A stretch of 64,000 nucleotides of DNA from JBFWVJ01 sp050246795. GTDB lineage: Bacteria; Patescibacteriota; Gracilibacteria; JAUYGZ01. Location: positions 1-64,000 of the forward strand of contig JBFWVJ010000006.1 in assembly GCA_050246795.1 (NCBI GenBank), given 5' to 3'. Position 1 is the first letter of the stretch; the number at the start of each line of letters is the position of its first letter. Under the pieces are notes generated by a model that had not been told where the DNA came from, did no database searches, and saw only the letters and a list, made by a program, of their open reading frames with translations. Of the stretch, positions 39,102 through 46,527 are shown one piece after another. Made by a program: the position numbers and the translations under genes.

Positions 39102-40390
39102 GTAAATCGTTTTAAAAAATTATTGAAATGTTCTTTATCAAAATGCTGCGTGGTAATGAACAAGTCCTTCTCGCCACGCCCGGAACAATTGAAGACGATC
39201 ACCTGATCTTTTTTCAATTTTGGTGCCAGCTTGATCACTTCTACCAGTGCATGAGTCGATTCCATCGCAGGAATGATCCCTTCAGTCCGAGCAAGGAGTT
39301 GATATGCTTCGAGCACTTCTTCATCTAAGGCATAGCGATACTCCACTCGTCCGATATCATGAAGGTACGCATGCTGAGGCCCGATCCCTGGGTAGTCCAT
39401 TCCAGCCGATATACTGCTCGTTTCGGAAATCTGACCCTGTTCGTCCTGCAAAAAATATGATTTGTAGCCCTCTACGACTCCCACGACTGCTTCCTGGAAT
39501 CGGGCCGCATGATCGAAAGCTCCCTTCGACCCCCGGCCCCTTACAAGGGGAGCACCACCTCGAGCTTTCTCTTTAGGTTTCACACCAAGACCTCCGGCTT
39601 CGACACCAATCATCTTCACTTCTTGTTCGTCGAGGAAATCAAAAAAGAGTCCCATGGCATTGCTGCCGCCTCCGGCGCAGGCGACCAAATAGTCCGGAAG
39701 TTTTCCAGCTTGAGCTTTGATCTGTTTCCGCACCTCTTCTCCAACGATTTTCTGAAAAAAGGTATTCATCACGGGGTAGGGATGTGGTCCGCACACAGTT
39801 CCGAGTAAATAGTGAGTTTCCTCTGGATGGGTAATCAGATCACGAAGGGCAGCATTGATCGCGTCACGAAGAATTTGTCCGCCTTCCTGAACGGGAATAA
39901 CTTCCGCTCCGAGTCGTTCCATCCAAAATACATTCGGTCGTTGCCGGGCATAATCCTTCGCGCCCATATAGACGGTACACTTCAGTCCGAATTTCGCTGC
40001 CATCGTCGCAGTCGCGTACCCATGCTGACCCGCACCAGTCTCAGCGATGATTCTGGTCTTTCCAAGTCTCTTCGCGAGCAGAGCCTGGCCGAGGCAGTGG
40101 TTGATCTTATGCGCGCCAGTAATATTCAGTCCCTCATTTTTTAAATAAATCTGTGCGCCGCCAAGTTCTCTCGTAAGGTTCTCAAGATGAGTCAGGGGAG
40201 TTGGTCGTCCGGAAAAATTCACATAAAGATCTTTCAGCTCTGCTAAAAATTTCTTATCTTTGATGGCCTTATAAAATTCCTTCTCCAGGTCTTCCATAAT
40301 CGGAATCAGCAGTTCGGGAATATAGCGGCCTCCGTAGATGCCGAAGTGACCGGTTGGATTGAGAAGGTATTTTTTGAGAGATTTTTTCAT
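39098..40390 (-). CDS. trpB: Tryptophan synthase beta chain, with a possible in-frame insertion
   Basis: PLP enzyme that joins indole and serine to tryptophan. The PLP lysine is K95 in GAHKINH; GAGQHGYATATMAA, CAGGGSNAMG and NCSGRGEKD are conserved. The ATG at 40390 starts MKKSLKKYLLNPTGHFGIYGGRYIPE, the normal TrpB start; a longer frame to 40582 would translate repeat element C. At about 275-293 there are some 18 residues (ARGGAPLVRGRG and following) not expected between the GVEAGG and HAARF regions, encoded by a palindrome at 39515-39569. The protein is 430 aa, slightly longer than the usual 390-410. Confidence 0.95.
   Translation of the reverse strand: MKKSLKKYLLNPTGHFGIYGGRYIPELLIPIMEDLEKEFYKAIKDKKFLAELKDLYVNFSGRPTPLTHLENLTRELGGAQIYLKNEGLNITGAHKINHCLGQALLAKRLGKTRIIAETGAGQHGYATATMAAKFGLKCTVYMGAKDYARQRPNVFWMERLGAEVIPVQEGGQILRDAINAALRDLITHPEETHYLLGTVCGPHPYPVMNTFFQKIVGEEVRKQIKAQAGKLPDYLVACAGGGSNAMGLFFDFLDEQEVKMIGVEAGGLGVKPKEKARGGAPLVRGRGSKGAFDHAARFQEAVVGVVEGYKSYFLQDEQGQISETSSISAGMDYPGIGPQHAYLHDIGRVEYRYALDEEVLEAYQLLARTEGIIPAMESTHALVEVIKLAPKLKKDQVIVFNCSGRGEKDLFITTQHFDKEHFNNFLKRFT
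39515..39569 (-). repeat. Palindromic insertion inside trpB
   Basis: GAAAGCTC (39515-39522) and GAGCTTTC (39562-39569) are perfect inverted ends; inside lies the hairpin CCCCTT-AC-AAGGGG (39537-39550). The stretch ACCCCCGGCCCCT ... AGGGGAG is shared with the left inverted repeat of the DUF559 unit (14783-14813). The segment keeps the trpB frame open. Confidence 0.6.
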
Positions 40391-40406
40391 AGTGCATTTT
40401 AATTTT

Positions 40407-40503
40407 CCCACTCCGACCGAAGGAGGAATCGCTCTCCCTGAATCCTTCCGGGGGATTTCTCCATTTCGCCCTCCACCACAACCAGCAGCTTCAGTCGAAA
40501 TGG
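40407..40503 (-). repeat. Palindromic repeat element, copy C, between trpDCF and trpB
   Basis: Ends are CCCACTCCGACCGAAGG (40407-40423) and CTTCAGTCGAAATGG (40489-40503), with inner GGAGGAATC ... GGATTTCTCC. Third member of the family at 3933 and 30345. It fills most of the 133-bp gap between the two trp genes. Confidence 0.8.
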
Positions 40504-40523
40504 AAATAAGGGATCTTATAAAA

Positions 40524-42899
40524 TTAAATGAGCTTGATAAACTTCTGAATTTTTTTGAGATCGACTTCGCCATCGGTTTCAATGCCGCTCGCAGTGTCGA
40601 CTCCGAACGGTTGAACCAATTTCAAAATATCCCGCACATTTTCTAAGCGAATGCCACCGGCAAGAAAAAACTTGTGAGGGAATTTCTTGAGGATCTTATG
40701 ATCGAAACCTTTGCCGGAGCCAGGCTGAGCCGAATCCAATAGAAGATACTTCACATAAGGAACATATCGCGCGGCTTTATTCAGGCTCCCCTTGCGAATA
40801 ATCGATACCCCTTTGATGACCGGTCGTTTGCATTTCTTCACAAAGGTAATCGGCTCATCGCCGGAAAGCTGAATGAAATCAAGTCCAATTTTTTCTGCAG
40901 CCGTATTTATTTCATTCAGGTCCTGATTCTGGAAAACGCCGACCACTTTTGTTCCGGTTTTCTGCTCGCGAATTTTTTGAATGATCTGACTTCCAAGCTG
41001 ATAGGAAATTCTTCGCGGACTGGTTGGAACGAAATTCAGGCCGATAAAATCGACCCCTAGCTTGGCACACAGCTGCGCTTGCTCGAGAGAACGGATCCCA
41101 CAGAGTTTGATCATCGGCTTCGGTTTTCCGATCAGGCCTTGAATTTTTTTGGTTATATCAGGACTTCTCAAAATGCTCGTCCCAACTAAAATCGCATCGG
41201 TTTGCTTCGGGAGTTTTTTCAGATGAGCACGCGTAGAGATCCCGCTTTCGGAAATGATGATTTTGTTCGCCGGTATTTTCTTCGCCAACTTGGAGGTCGT
41301 ATTTAGTGAAACTTTGAATGAATTGAGGTCGCGATTGTTGATGCCGATAATCTCAGCACCTGTTTCCAAAACCATCTTCAGTTCTTCTTCGTTGTGAACT
41401 TCACAAATCGCCGCCATCTTTAGTTCGTCTGCAACCCTCAAATAGATTTGCACCTGATCCTTCGTGAGAATCCCGGCGATCAACAGAATCGCATCGGCGC
41501 CAAAAGATCGGGCTTCGTAAATTTGGTATTCGTCGACGATAAAGTCCTTGCAGAGCAGGGGAATGTCTTTCGTCGCCTCACGTGCCTTGCGAAGATTTTG
41601 CAGAGACCCTTGAAAATATTTTTCGTCAGTCAGGACAGAGATCGCTCGTGCGCCCGATTGCTCATAGATCCTGGCGATACGATCTACCGAGAAAGGGCCC
41701 TTCACAATCAAGCCTTCTTTCGGTGATGCTTTTTTTATTTCCGCAATCAGGGAAATTCCCTTTTGAAGAAGGGCTGAAGTAAAATCACGGTCAGAGGGCC
41801 GAAGTTTTCTGATCAATTTTTTCAGTGGAAGGTTCTTTTTTCTCTTTTCCACTTCTTGTTTTTTGTGAAGAACGATGTCTAACAGGATACCAGGAGTAGT
41901 GGTGGCATTTTTATAGGCCATAAAATGAGAATAGGCCTGTCCGCTGTTAACATATTTTTTCGCTTCCTGATAAGCTTTTTTTAGATTCGAATACTTGCCA
42001 GCGAGCTTAAGTGCCAGGGCGCAGTTGATAAGAACCAGGTCCAAATGCCGTGTCTGACAAGTCCCCTGAAGAATTTCTCGGGCTACTTTTTCATTGAAGT
42101 TCCCATCCCCACCTTTGATATCTGCGAACGCAGCAGCACTTACGCCAAATGATTTCGGAGAAAGAGAATACGTACGAATCTGACCTTGCTTCAGTTCCGC
42201 CACGAAGGTTTTTCCAGTAAGCGTCACTTCATCGAGTCCATCGTGCCCACACACCACCATGATATGCTTTCGCTTCAAAATCTTTGCTGCTTCAGCCATG
42301 AGCATCATCTGTTCTTTCGAGCTTGTGCCAATGATTTGTCGTTGAGCGCCAGCGGGATTCAGCAGCGGCCCAAGAAGGTTAAAAATGGTTTTAATGCCAA
42401 GATCTTTCCGGACTGAAGCAAAGTGTTTGAACACCGGATGAAACTTCTTGGCATACAAGAAACAAAGCCCCAGCTGTTCATAGATTTTCTGAAGCTTGTT
42501 CGTTGGTACGTCATGTGCGATCTCCAATTTTTCGAGCAAGTCAAAGCTTCCAAAACGTCCACTGGCTGCATTATTGCCATGCTTTGCGACAGGCACCCCC
42601 ATGCCGGAAACGATAAAAGCGGCAAGAGTTGAAGTGTTGATGCGAGGGAGTCCAGAGCCGCCGGTGCCACACAAGTCGATAGCGTTGGGAAGTGAAAGGA
42701 CTTCTGGAATTTTTTGGGAAAGCACCTGAACGAATCCCGCGACTTCCTTTGAGGTGATACCCTTTACGTTCAGTGCGGAGAGGATCGCTGCTTGTTGAAC
42801 GGGATGTATTTTCCCATGCTCGACTCCTTCAATAAATGCCGCGATGTTTTCCGCAGAAAAATCCTTTCGCTCGCCGAGGATGTTGAGAAGATCAGACAT
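40524..42899 (-). CDS. trpDCF: Trifunctional TrpD-TrpC-TrpF fusion
   Basis: One 791-aa protein with three successive pathway enzymes. The N-terminus (about 1-340) is anthranilate phosphoribosyltransferase: CGTGGSG (77-83) and KHGNNAASGRFGSFDLLEKL. The middle (about 345-590) is indole-3-glycerol phosphate synthase: LIAEIKKASPKEG, LCKDFIVDEYQI, ICEVHNEEEL, GINNRDL and SESGI. The end (about 596-791) is phosphoribosylanthranilate isomerase: IKLCGIRSLEQA, GLNFVPTSPR, AGGI and DTASGIE. The order D-C-F is not the pathway order of C and F. The ATG at 42899 overlaps the trpG stop by 8 bp. C-F fusions are common, D-C-F fusions are not. Confidence 0.95.
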   Translation of the reverse strand: MSDLLNILGERKDFSAENIAAFIEGVEHGKIHPVQQAAILSALNVKGITSKEVAGFVQVLSQKIPEVLSLPNAIDLCGTGGSGLPRINTSTLAAFIVSGMGVPVAKHGNNAASGRFGSFDLLEKLEIAHDVPTNKLQKIYEQLGLCFLYAKKFHPVFKHFASVRKDLGIKTIFNLLGPLLNPAGAQRQIIGTSSKEQMMLMAEAAKILKRKHIMVVCGHDGLDEVTLTGKTFVAELKQGQIRTYSLSPKSFGVSAAAFADIKGGDGNFNEKVAREILQGTCQTRHLDLVLINCALALKLAGKYSNLKKAYQEAKKYVNSGQAYSHFMAYKNATTTPGILLDIVLHKKQEVEKRKKNLPLKKLIRKLRPSDRDFTSALLQKGISLIAEIKKASPKEGLIVKGPFSVDRIARIYEQSGARAISVLTDEKYFQGSLQNLRKAREATKDIPLLCKDFIVDEYQIYEARSFGADAILLIAGILTKDQVQIYLRVADELKMAAICEVHNEEELKMVLETGAEIIGINNRDLNSFKVSLNTTSKLAKKIPANKIIISESGISTRAHLKKLPKQTDAILVGTSILRSPDITKKIQGLIGKPKPMIKLCGIRSLEQAQLCAKLGVDFIGLNFVPTSPRRISYQLGSQIIQKIREQKTGTKVVGVFQNQDLNEINTAAEKIGLDFIQLSGDEPITFVKKCKRPVIKGVSIIRKGSLNKAARYVPYVKYLLLDSAQPGSGKGFDHKILKKFPHKFFLAGGIRLENVRDILKLVQPFGVDTASGIETDGEVDLKKIQKFIKLI

Positions 42900-43506
42900 T
42901 TGCAAATTTTTTATGAATCACATTCTCCATCAGTTTGAATCCGTTATGTCCTTTCATGGACAGCACCGACTCTGGATGGAATTGCACGCCTTCGATCGGC
43001 AAGGTTTTATGACGAACGGCCATGACCAACCTTGGCGGACTCACGGGTGAAAAAGCCCCTTCGCATTTCGCGGAAACCTCCAAACAGTCCGGCACTTGAT
43101 CGGTCACCAACGAATGGTAGCGTCCTGCCAAAAAATTATAGTCCAGATCGGAAAAAATCGTCTTGCCGTCATGCTGGATTTTCGATGCCTTCCCGTGCAC
43201 CGGAGGAGTAAATTTCAAGCTGCCTCCGAAGTATTCGACGATGGCTTCCAGCCCGAGGCAGACCCCGAACATCGGATATGTTTGATGATAACGGTCGATC
43301 ATTGTCATCAAGTTCCCGGCATTTTTCGGCACCGACGGGCCAGGAGAGAGAACGATTAAATCCGGATTCACTTCTTCGATAATGCTCGGGTCGGCATCAT
43401 TGCGATAGACCGTCACTTTGCAACCGAGCTGTTCGATATAATCCACCAAGTTGAAGGTGAAGGAATCGAAGTTGTCGATCATGAGGATGTTTTGGAATTT
43501 TTGCAT
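42892..43506 (-). CDS. trpG: Anthranilate synthase glutamine amidotransferase component
   Basis: Supplies ammonia from glutamine to TrpE. The class I amidotransferase triad is C83 (GVCLGLEAI), H177 and E179 (GVQFHPESV). The SPGPSVPKNAG and RYHSLV strings are present. The sequence could equally serve para-aminobenzoate synthesis (PabA), but the place between trpE and trpDCF makes anthranilate the main product. 204 aa. Confidence 0.95.
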   Translation of the reverse strand: MQKFQNILMIDNFDSFTFNLVDYIEQLGCKVTVYRNDADPSIIEEVNPDLIVLSPGPSVPKNAGNLMTMIDRYHQTYPMFGVCLGLEAIVEYFGGSLKFTPPVHGKASKIQHDGKTIFSDLDYNFLAGRYHSLVTDQVPDCLEVSAKCEGAFSPVSPPRLVMAVRHKTLPIEGVQFHPESVLSMKGHNGFKLMENVIHKKFANV

Positions 43507-43524
43507 AGATGTAAATTATTGAAG

Positions 43525-43571
43525 GCGAGGATCGACATCCTCGCTTTTGATGCGAGGTTATCGAACCTCGC
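43525..43571 (-). repeat. Twin hairpins between trpE and trpG
   Basis: Two near-identical perfect 8-bp stems: GCGAGGAT-CGAC-ATCCTCGC (43525-43544) and GCGAGGTT-ATCG-AACCTCGC (43552-43571). They lack U runs, so they may stabilise mRNA ends rather than terminate. Confidence 0.7.
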
Positions 43572-43578
43572 CTTAGGG

Positions 43579-45063
43579 TCATGATATGGTTTCTAAAAAT
43601 GCCTGGGCCTTCCTCATCGTTTCTTCGTATTCCGCTGCGGGATCTGAATCATACACGATGCCGGCGCCGGATTGATAGCGAAGTTGGTCTCCACGAATAT
43701 GAGCGGTACGGATGATAATGGCCGTGTCTACTTCACCTGAAAAGGTCAGCTGCCCGACTGCGCCCCCATAGTATCCGCGGCGTTCCGGTTCATGCTTTTC
43801 AATGGTTCTCATCGCTGCCACTTTTGGGGCGCCAGTTAAAGTTCCTGCATTCAAACAGCTGATGAGCGCATCAAGTCCGGTGTATTCGTCTCGTAGCTCG
43901 CCACTTAAATGGGTGACGGTATGCATGACGCGCGAATATTTTTCTACAAACCGGTAGTCATCCATCTTGATGTTCGGTTTACAGATGCGACGTAAGTCAC
44001 TACGCCCCAGATCGACCAGCATATCCAATTCGGCTCTTTCTTTGGGGTTGTTCAACAGTTCGAGCAGGAGATCATGGTCTTCAATGGGGTCACCGCCGCG
44101 CCGAATCGTTCCCGCGATCGGCCGCAGGTGCACGACCCTGTCCTCACAGCGGACCATCATCTCCGGTGAAGCTCCCACGAGTTGTTCGTCGCCGAGTTCA
44201 TAATAAAAGAGGTAAGGTGAGGGATTATTGTCGCGATACTTGAGGTACAGGGCGAAAGGATCGCCGGAAAAATTCGCCTTCACGAGATTGGAAAACACCA
44301 CCTGCACGAACTCGCCTTCACGAATGTACTGTTGCCCGGTTTTCACCAGCTCTTGAAATTGGTCTTTTGAAAGGGCGAAGCTCGGCTCTCCGGCATGATA
44401 GGTTGGCGGTGAAGGGGGCTTTTCCAGTTGGGTGAATACCTCCGAAAAGTATCGGTCAGCGGACTCTTCCGAGCCACGGAAAGCGACCAAAGAACTTTCC
44501 TGCTTGATGTGATCGAAAAAGAGAAACGAGTCGTATAAGAACAGGGTGAAGTCATTTACTTCGTTGTTCGGAAGCCGATTCTGAAGGTCTTCAAACAAGC
44601 GAACAAAATCATAGCTAAAGGCCCCATAGAGCCCGAGTAAGGTTTTTTCCGGCATCTGAAATTTCTCCAACACCATCCGGATCACCTGGGCAACATTTCG
44701 TTTTTTACTTCTCATTTTTTCTTCAAGAACCTCTCCATCGGGTTCAACCGTGCCAATGATGGATTGATGATTCCTCGAAAAATGATCGGCGAAACCCAAG
44801 TCCATTTCGTTGATCTGTTCAAAATATATATGTCCTCGTTCATTCACAACCGTGATTTCAAAATGATCATCTTTCCCCGATATTTTGAGAACGGGATCGA
44901 TGCCGATCAGACTGAAGCGTCCAGAAAAAAGCGAGACCTGTTTCGATTCAAGCAGGAAATGATATCGATAATTTTTATAAAGCTTCGCAAAAATTTCATG
45001 TGCCGGAGCATACGTCAGTTCCTTTCGAAATTCTTGGAGGGGAGTGGATGTGATCATGAGCAT
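43579..45063 (-). CDS. trpE: Anthranilate synthase component I
   Basis: Converts chorismate to anthranilate with TrpG, the first committed step. The C-terminal chorismate-binding domain shows LYLKYRDNNPSPYLFYYEL, VGASPEMMVR, RPIAGTIRRGG, ELDMLVDLGRSDLRRI, LNAGTLTGAPKVAAM and QSGAGIVYDSDP. The N-terminal domain is divergent, so the feedback tryptophan site cannot be read with confidence. 494 aa. A terminator-like hairpin sits immediately upstream, its U run touching the start codon. Confidence 0.95.
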   Translation of the reverse strand: MLMITSTPLQEFRKELTYAPAHEIFAKLYKNYRYHFLLESKQVSLFSGRFSLIGIDPVLKISGKDDHFEITVVNERGHIYFEQINEMDLGFADHFSRNHQSIIGTVEPDGEVLEEKMRSKKRNVAQVIRMVLEKFQMPEKTLLGLYGAFSYDFVRLFEDLQNRLPNNEVNDFTLFLYDSFLFFDHIKQESSLVAFRGSEESADRYFSEVFTQLEKPPSPPTYHAGEPSFALSKDQFQELVKTGQQYIREGEFVQVVFSNLVKANFSGDPFALYLKYRDNNPSPYLFYYELGDEQLVGASPEMMVRCEDRVVHLRPIAGTIRRGGDPIEDHDLLLELLNNPKERAELDMLVDLGRSDLRRICKPNIKMDDYRFVEKYSRVMHTVTHLSGELRDEYTGLDALISCLNAGTLTGAPKVAAMRTIEKHEPERRGYYGGAVGQLTFSGEVDTAIIIRTAHIRGDQLRYQSGAGIVYDSDPAAEYEETMRKAQAFLETIS

Positions 45064-45090
45064 AATAAAAAATAAGCACTCGAGGTGCTT
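45063..45090 (-). terminator. Terminator-like hairpin between trpR and trpE
   Basis: On the minus strand AAGCAC-CTCGA-GTGCTT is followed by ATTTTTTATTATG, the last ATG being the trpE start. It may separate trpR from the rest of the operon, or act as an attenuator. No leader peptide with Trp codons is seen. Confidence 0.6.
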
Positions 45091-45115
45091 GGGAGTTCTT
45101 CCAATGTCACCTCAT

Positions 45116-45400
45116 TCAATTCTTATTGCCCCACCAAGAGAGCAGTGTTTGAAAGCCACCGGAGCCGTATTGAATTTCTTTCGAGCCTCGGCTGACCGTC
45201 CCAATGCTCACATTCAACCTTTGAGCAATTTCTCGTTGAGGAACACCTTCTCCCAGCATCTTCACGATTTGAATTCGGCGAGAAATCTCATCCAGTTCCT
45301 TCGGGGTAAACAGGTCTTTGAGGAAGCCTTCTGCCAGTTTAGGGTCATGTATTTCAGCGATGATCTTCGCTAATTCCGATATATATTTTTTCTCAGACAT
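45116..45400 (-). CDS. trpR: Trp operon repressor family protein
   Basis: TrpR/YerC-fold DNA-binding protein, 94 aa. The helical core FLKDLFTPKELDEISRRIQI is followed by the helix-turn-helix GEGVPQREIAQRLNVSIGTV and SRGSKEIQYG, as in E. coli TrpR (PLSQRELKNELGAGIATITR). It heads the trp operon and has an operator-like palindrome just before its start, so autoregulated repression by tryptophan is likely. TrpR is rather restricted in bacteria; the YerC branch has other roles, but context favours TrpR. Confidence 0.9.
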   Translation of the reverse strand: MSEKKYISELAKIIAEIHDPKLAEGFLKDLFTPKELDEISRRIQIVKMLGEGVPQREIAQRLNVSIGTVSRGSKEIQYGSGGFQTLLSWWGNKN

Positions 45401-45452
45401 GTTCTATCGTAATAGTACAATGGAATATTAGCGCCCGATTTTTTATTGTCAA
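45401..45452 (-). promoter_or_regulatory. trp operon promoter with TrpR-type operator
   Basis: On the minus strand TTGACA (45447-45452) and TAATAT (45425-45430) have a 16-bp spacer. Directly after, GTACTAT-TACG-ATAGAAC (45401-45418) is an imperfect palindrome whose half site GTACTA matches that of the E. coli trp operator (GTACTAGTT). It covers the expected transcription start and abuts the trpR ATG. Confidence 0.7.
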
Positions 45453-45470
45453 TAAAAATCATTTCCGGGC

Positions 45471-45498
45471 TTGAAATATTTCTTTTCGCTGATATATT
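45471..45498 (+). promoter_or_regulatory. tRNA-Gly promoter
   Basis: TTGAAA (45471-45476) and TATATT (45493-45498), 16-bp spacer, 17 bp before the tRNA. It is divergent from the trp promoter, back to back within 20 bp. Confidence 0.65.
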
Positions 45499-45515
45499 AA
45501 GCAAGCTGAAAAGAC

Positions 45516-45590
45516 GCACGTGTCGTATAATGGCTATTACCACAGCCTTCCAAGCTGTTGATACGGGTTCGATTCCCGTCACGTGCTCCA
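45516..45590 (+). tRNA. tRNA-Gly(TCC)
   Basis: Acceptor arms GCACGTG / CACGTGC, discriminator T, CCA encoded. The anticodon loop is CTTCCAA between CAGC and GCTG, the T loop TTCGATT. 75 nt. Confidence 0.96.
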
Positions 45591-46505
45591 TTAGTTTTCT
45601 TCTCTTACCAACCTTGGTTGGCTTTTTTCGATTACAAAAGGAATTTCGCCGACTGTTACCGCTCCTCCCAGCTGAAGTCGCACGTCAAGAGCGAGTCCTT
45701 GCTGAACTTCCTGAGAAAAATACTGATCAAAAACAAAATTCCCCAATGAATAGTAGATGTACTTCCCGTTATACACCTCCGATTCCTGCACCACATGAGG
45801 ATGATGACCGATGATCAGGTCCACTCCGGCATCGATCATGCCATGGGCTTTATCTCGTTGGCGAAGGCTCGAGGTGGTTTCGAATTCTTTTCCCCAGTGC
45901 ACCATCATCACCACGAAATGGTTTCTGCCTTTGAGTTCACGCACCTTATCCTTCGCAGCCTGCCAGTCGACTGGAAAGGGCTTGAGCACATCAGTGATCC
46001 CGATGAATCCAACCCGTATCCCATTCACGACCGTCTCGTAAGTGTCCTTCTCAAAGGCATTTTTGGGGTGGCCGACGGTCGCGATGCCCACGTCATGCAG
46101 GCTTTGTAAGGTCGATTCCCAACCTTTGGCGGCATGGTCCCAGGTGTGATTATTGGCCAGGTTCAGCAAGTGAAAGCCATACTTTTTCAAAAGACCAGGA
46201 GCCATTTCCGGATCAAAGGCGAATTGGGGAAACAGATCTGCCCGGCGAGCGGTCGCGTAGACGGGGCCTTCCAAATTCGCCGTCACCACATCAAAATCAC
46301 GGACATCAACTCCATCGGGTCCAAAAATCTGTTCAAAGGGGTAATCATTGCCGTGTTCCTCCATGAGCCGTTTCAAATCACGGTCCAGCATGAGATCCCC
46401 AAAGGCGAGCATACGGACTTCTGGGACGGGAGTCAGCGCAAAAACGATCGCCTGTTGAGTGGGGCCGGAAAGACTGAGGATGAGGGCTAAAAGCGCAGAG
46501 AGCAT
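45591..46505 (-). CDS. CapA/PgsA-like secreted metallophosphatase-fold protein, 304 aa
   Basis: CapA family (poly-gamma-glutamate capsule synthesis type), calcineurin-like fold. The signal peptide covers about 1-24. Metal-site strings are FGDLMLDRDL (35-44), TANLEGPV, LNLANNHTWDHAAKGW, VMMVHWGKEF and LIIGHHPHVVQ, then YSLGNFVFDQ. Most CapA homologues outside Bacillus have no proven capsule role; an exported phosphoesterase is equally possible. The stop lies one base from the tRNA-Gly 3' end on the other strand. Same-strand downstream member of the carA group. Confidence 0.92.
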   Translation of the reverse strand: MLSALLALILSLSGPTQQAIVFALTPVPEVRMLAFGDLMLDRDLKRLMEEHGNDYPFEQIFGPDGVDVRDFDVVTANLEGPVYATARRADLFPQFAFDPEMAPGLLKKYGFHLLNLANNHTWDHAAKGWESTLQSLHDVGIATVGHPKNAFEKDTYETVVNGIRVGFIGITDVLKPFPVDWQAAKDKVRELKGRNHFVVMMVHWGKEFETTSSLRQRDKAHGMIDAGVDLIIGHHPHVVQESEVYNGKYIYYSLGNFVFDQYFSQEVQQGLALDVRLQLGGAVTVGEIPFVIEKSQPRLVREEN

Positions 46506-46527
46506 CAGGAATCGGTTGTTTCAGCGT

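Noticed and set aside
40391..40582. N-terminal extension of TrpB
   Set aside because: It would translate repeat element C and overlap trpDCF; TrpB homology begins at 40390.
45064..45115. Classical trp leader peptide before trpE
   Set aside because: The only short frame there (ATG AGG TGA) has no Trp codons, so attenuation of the E. coli type is not supported.
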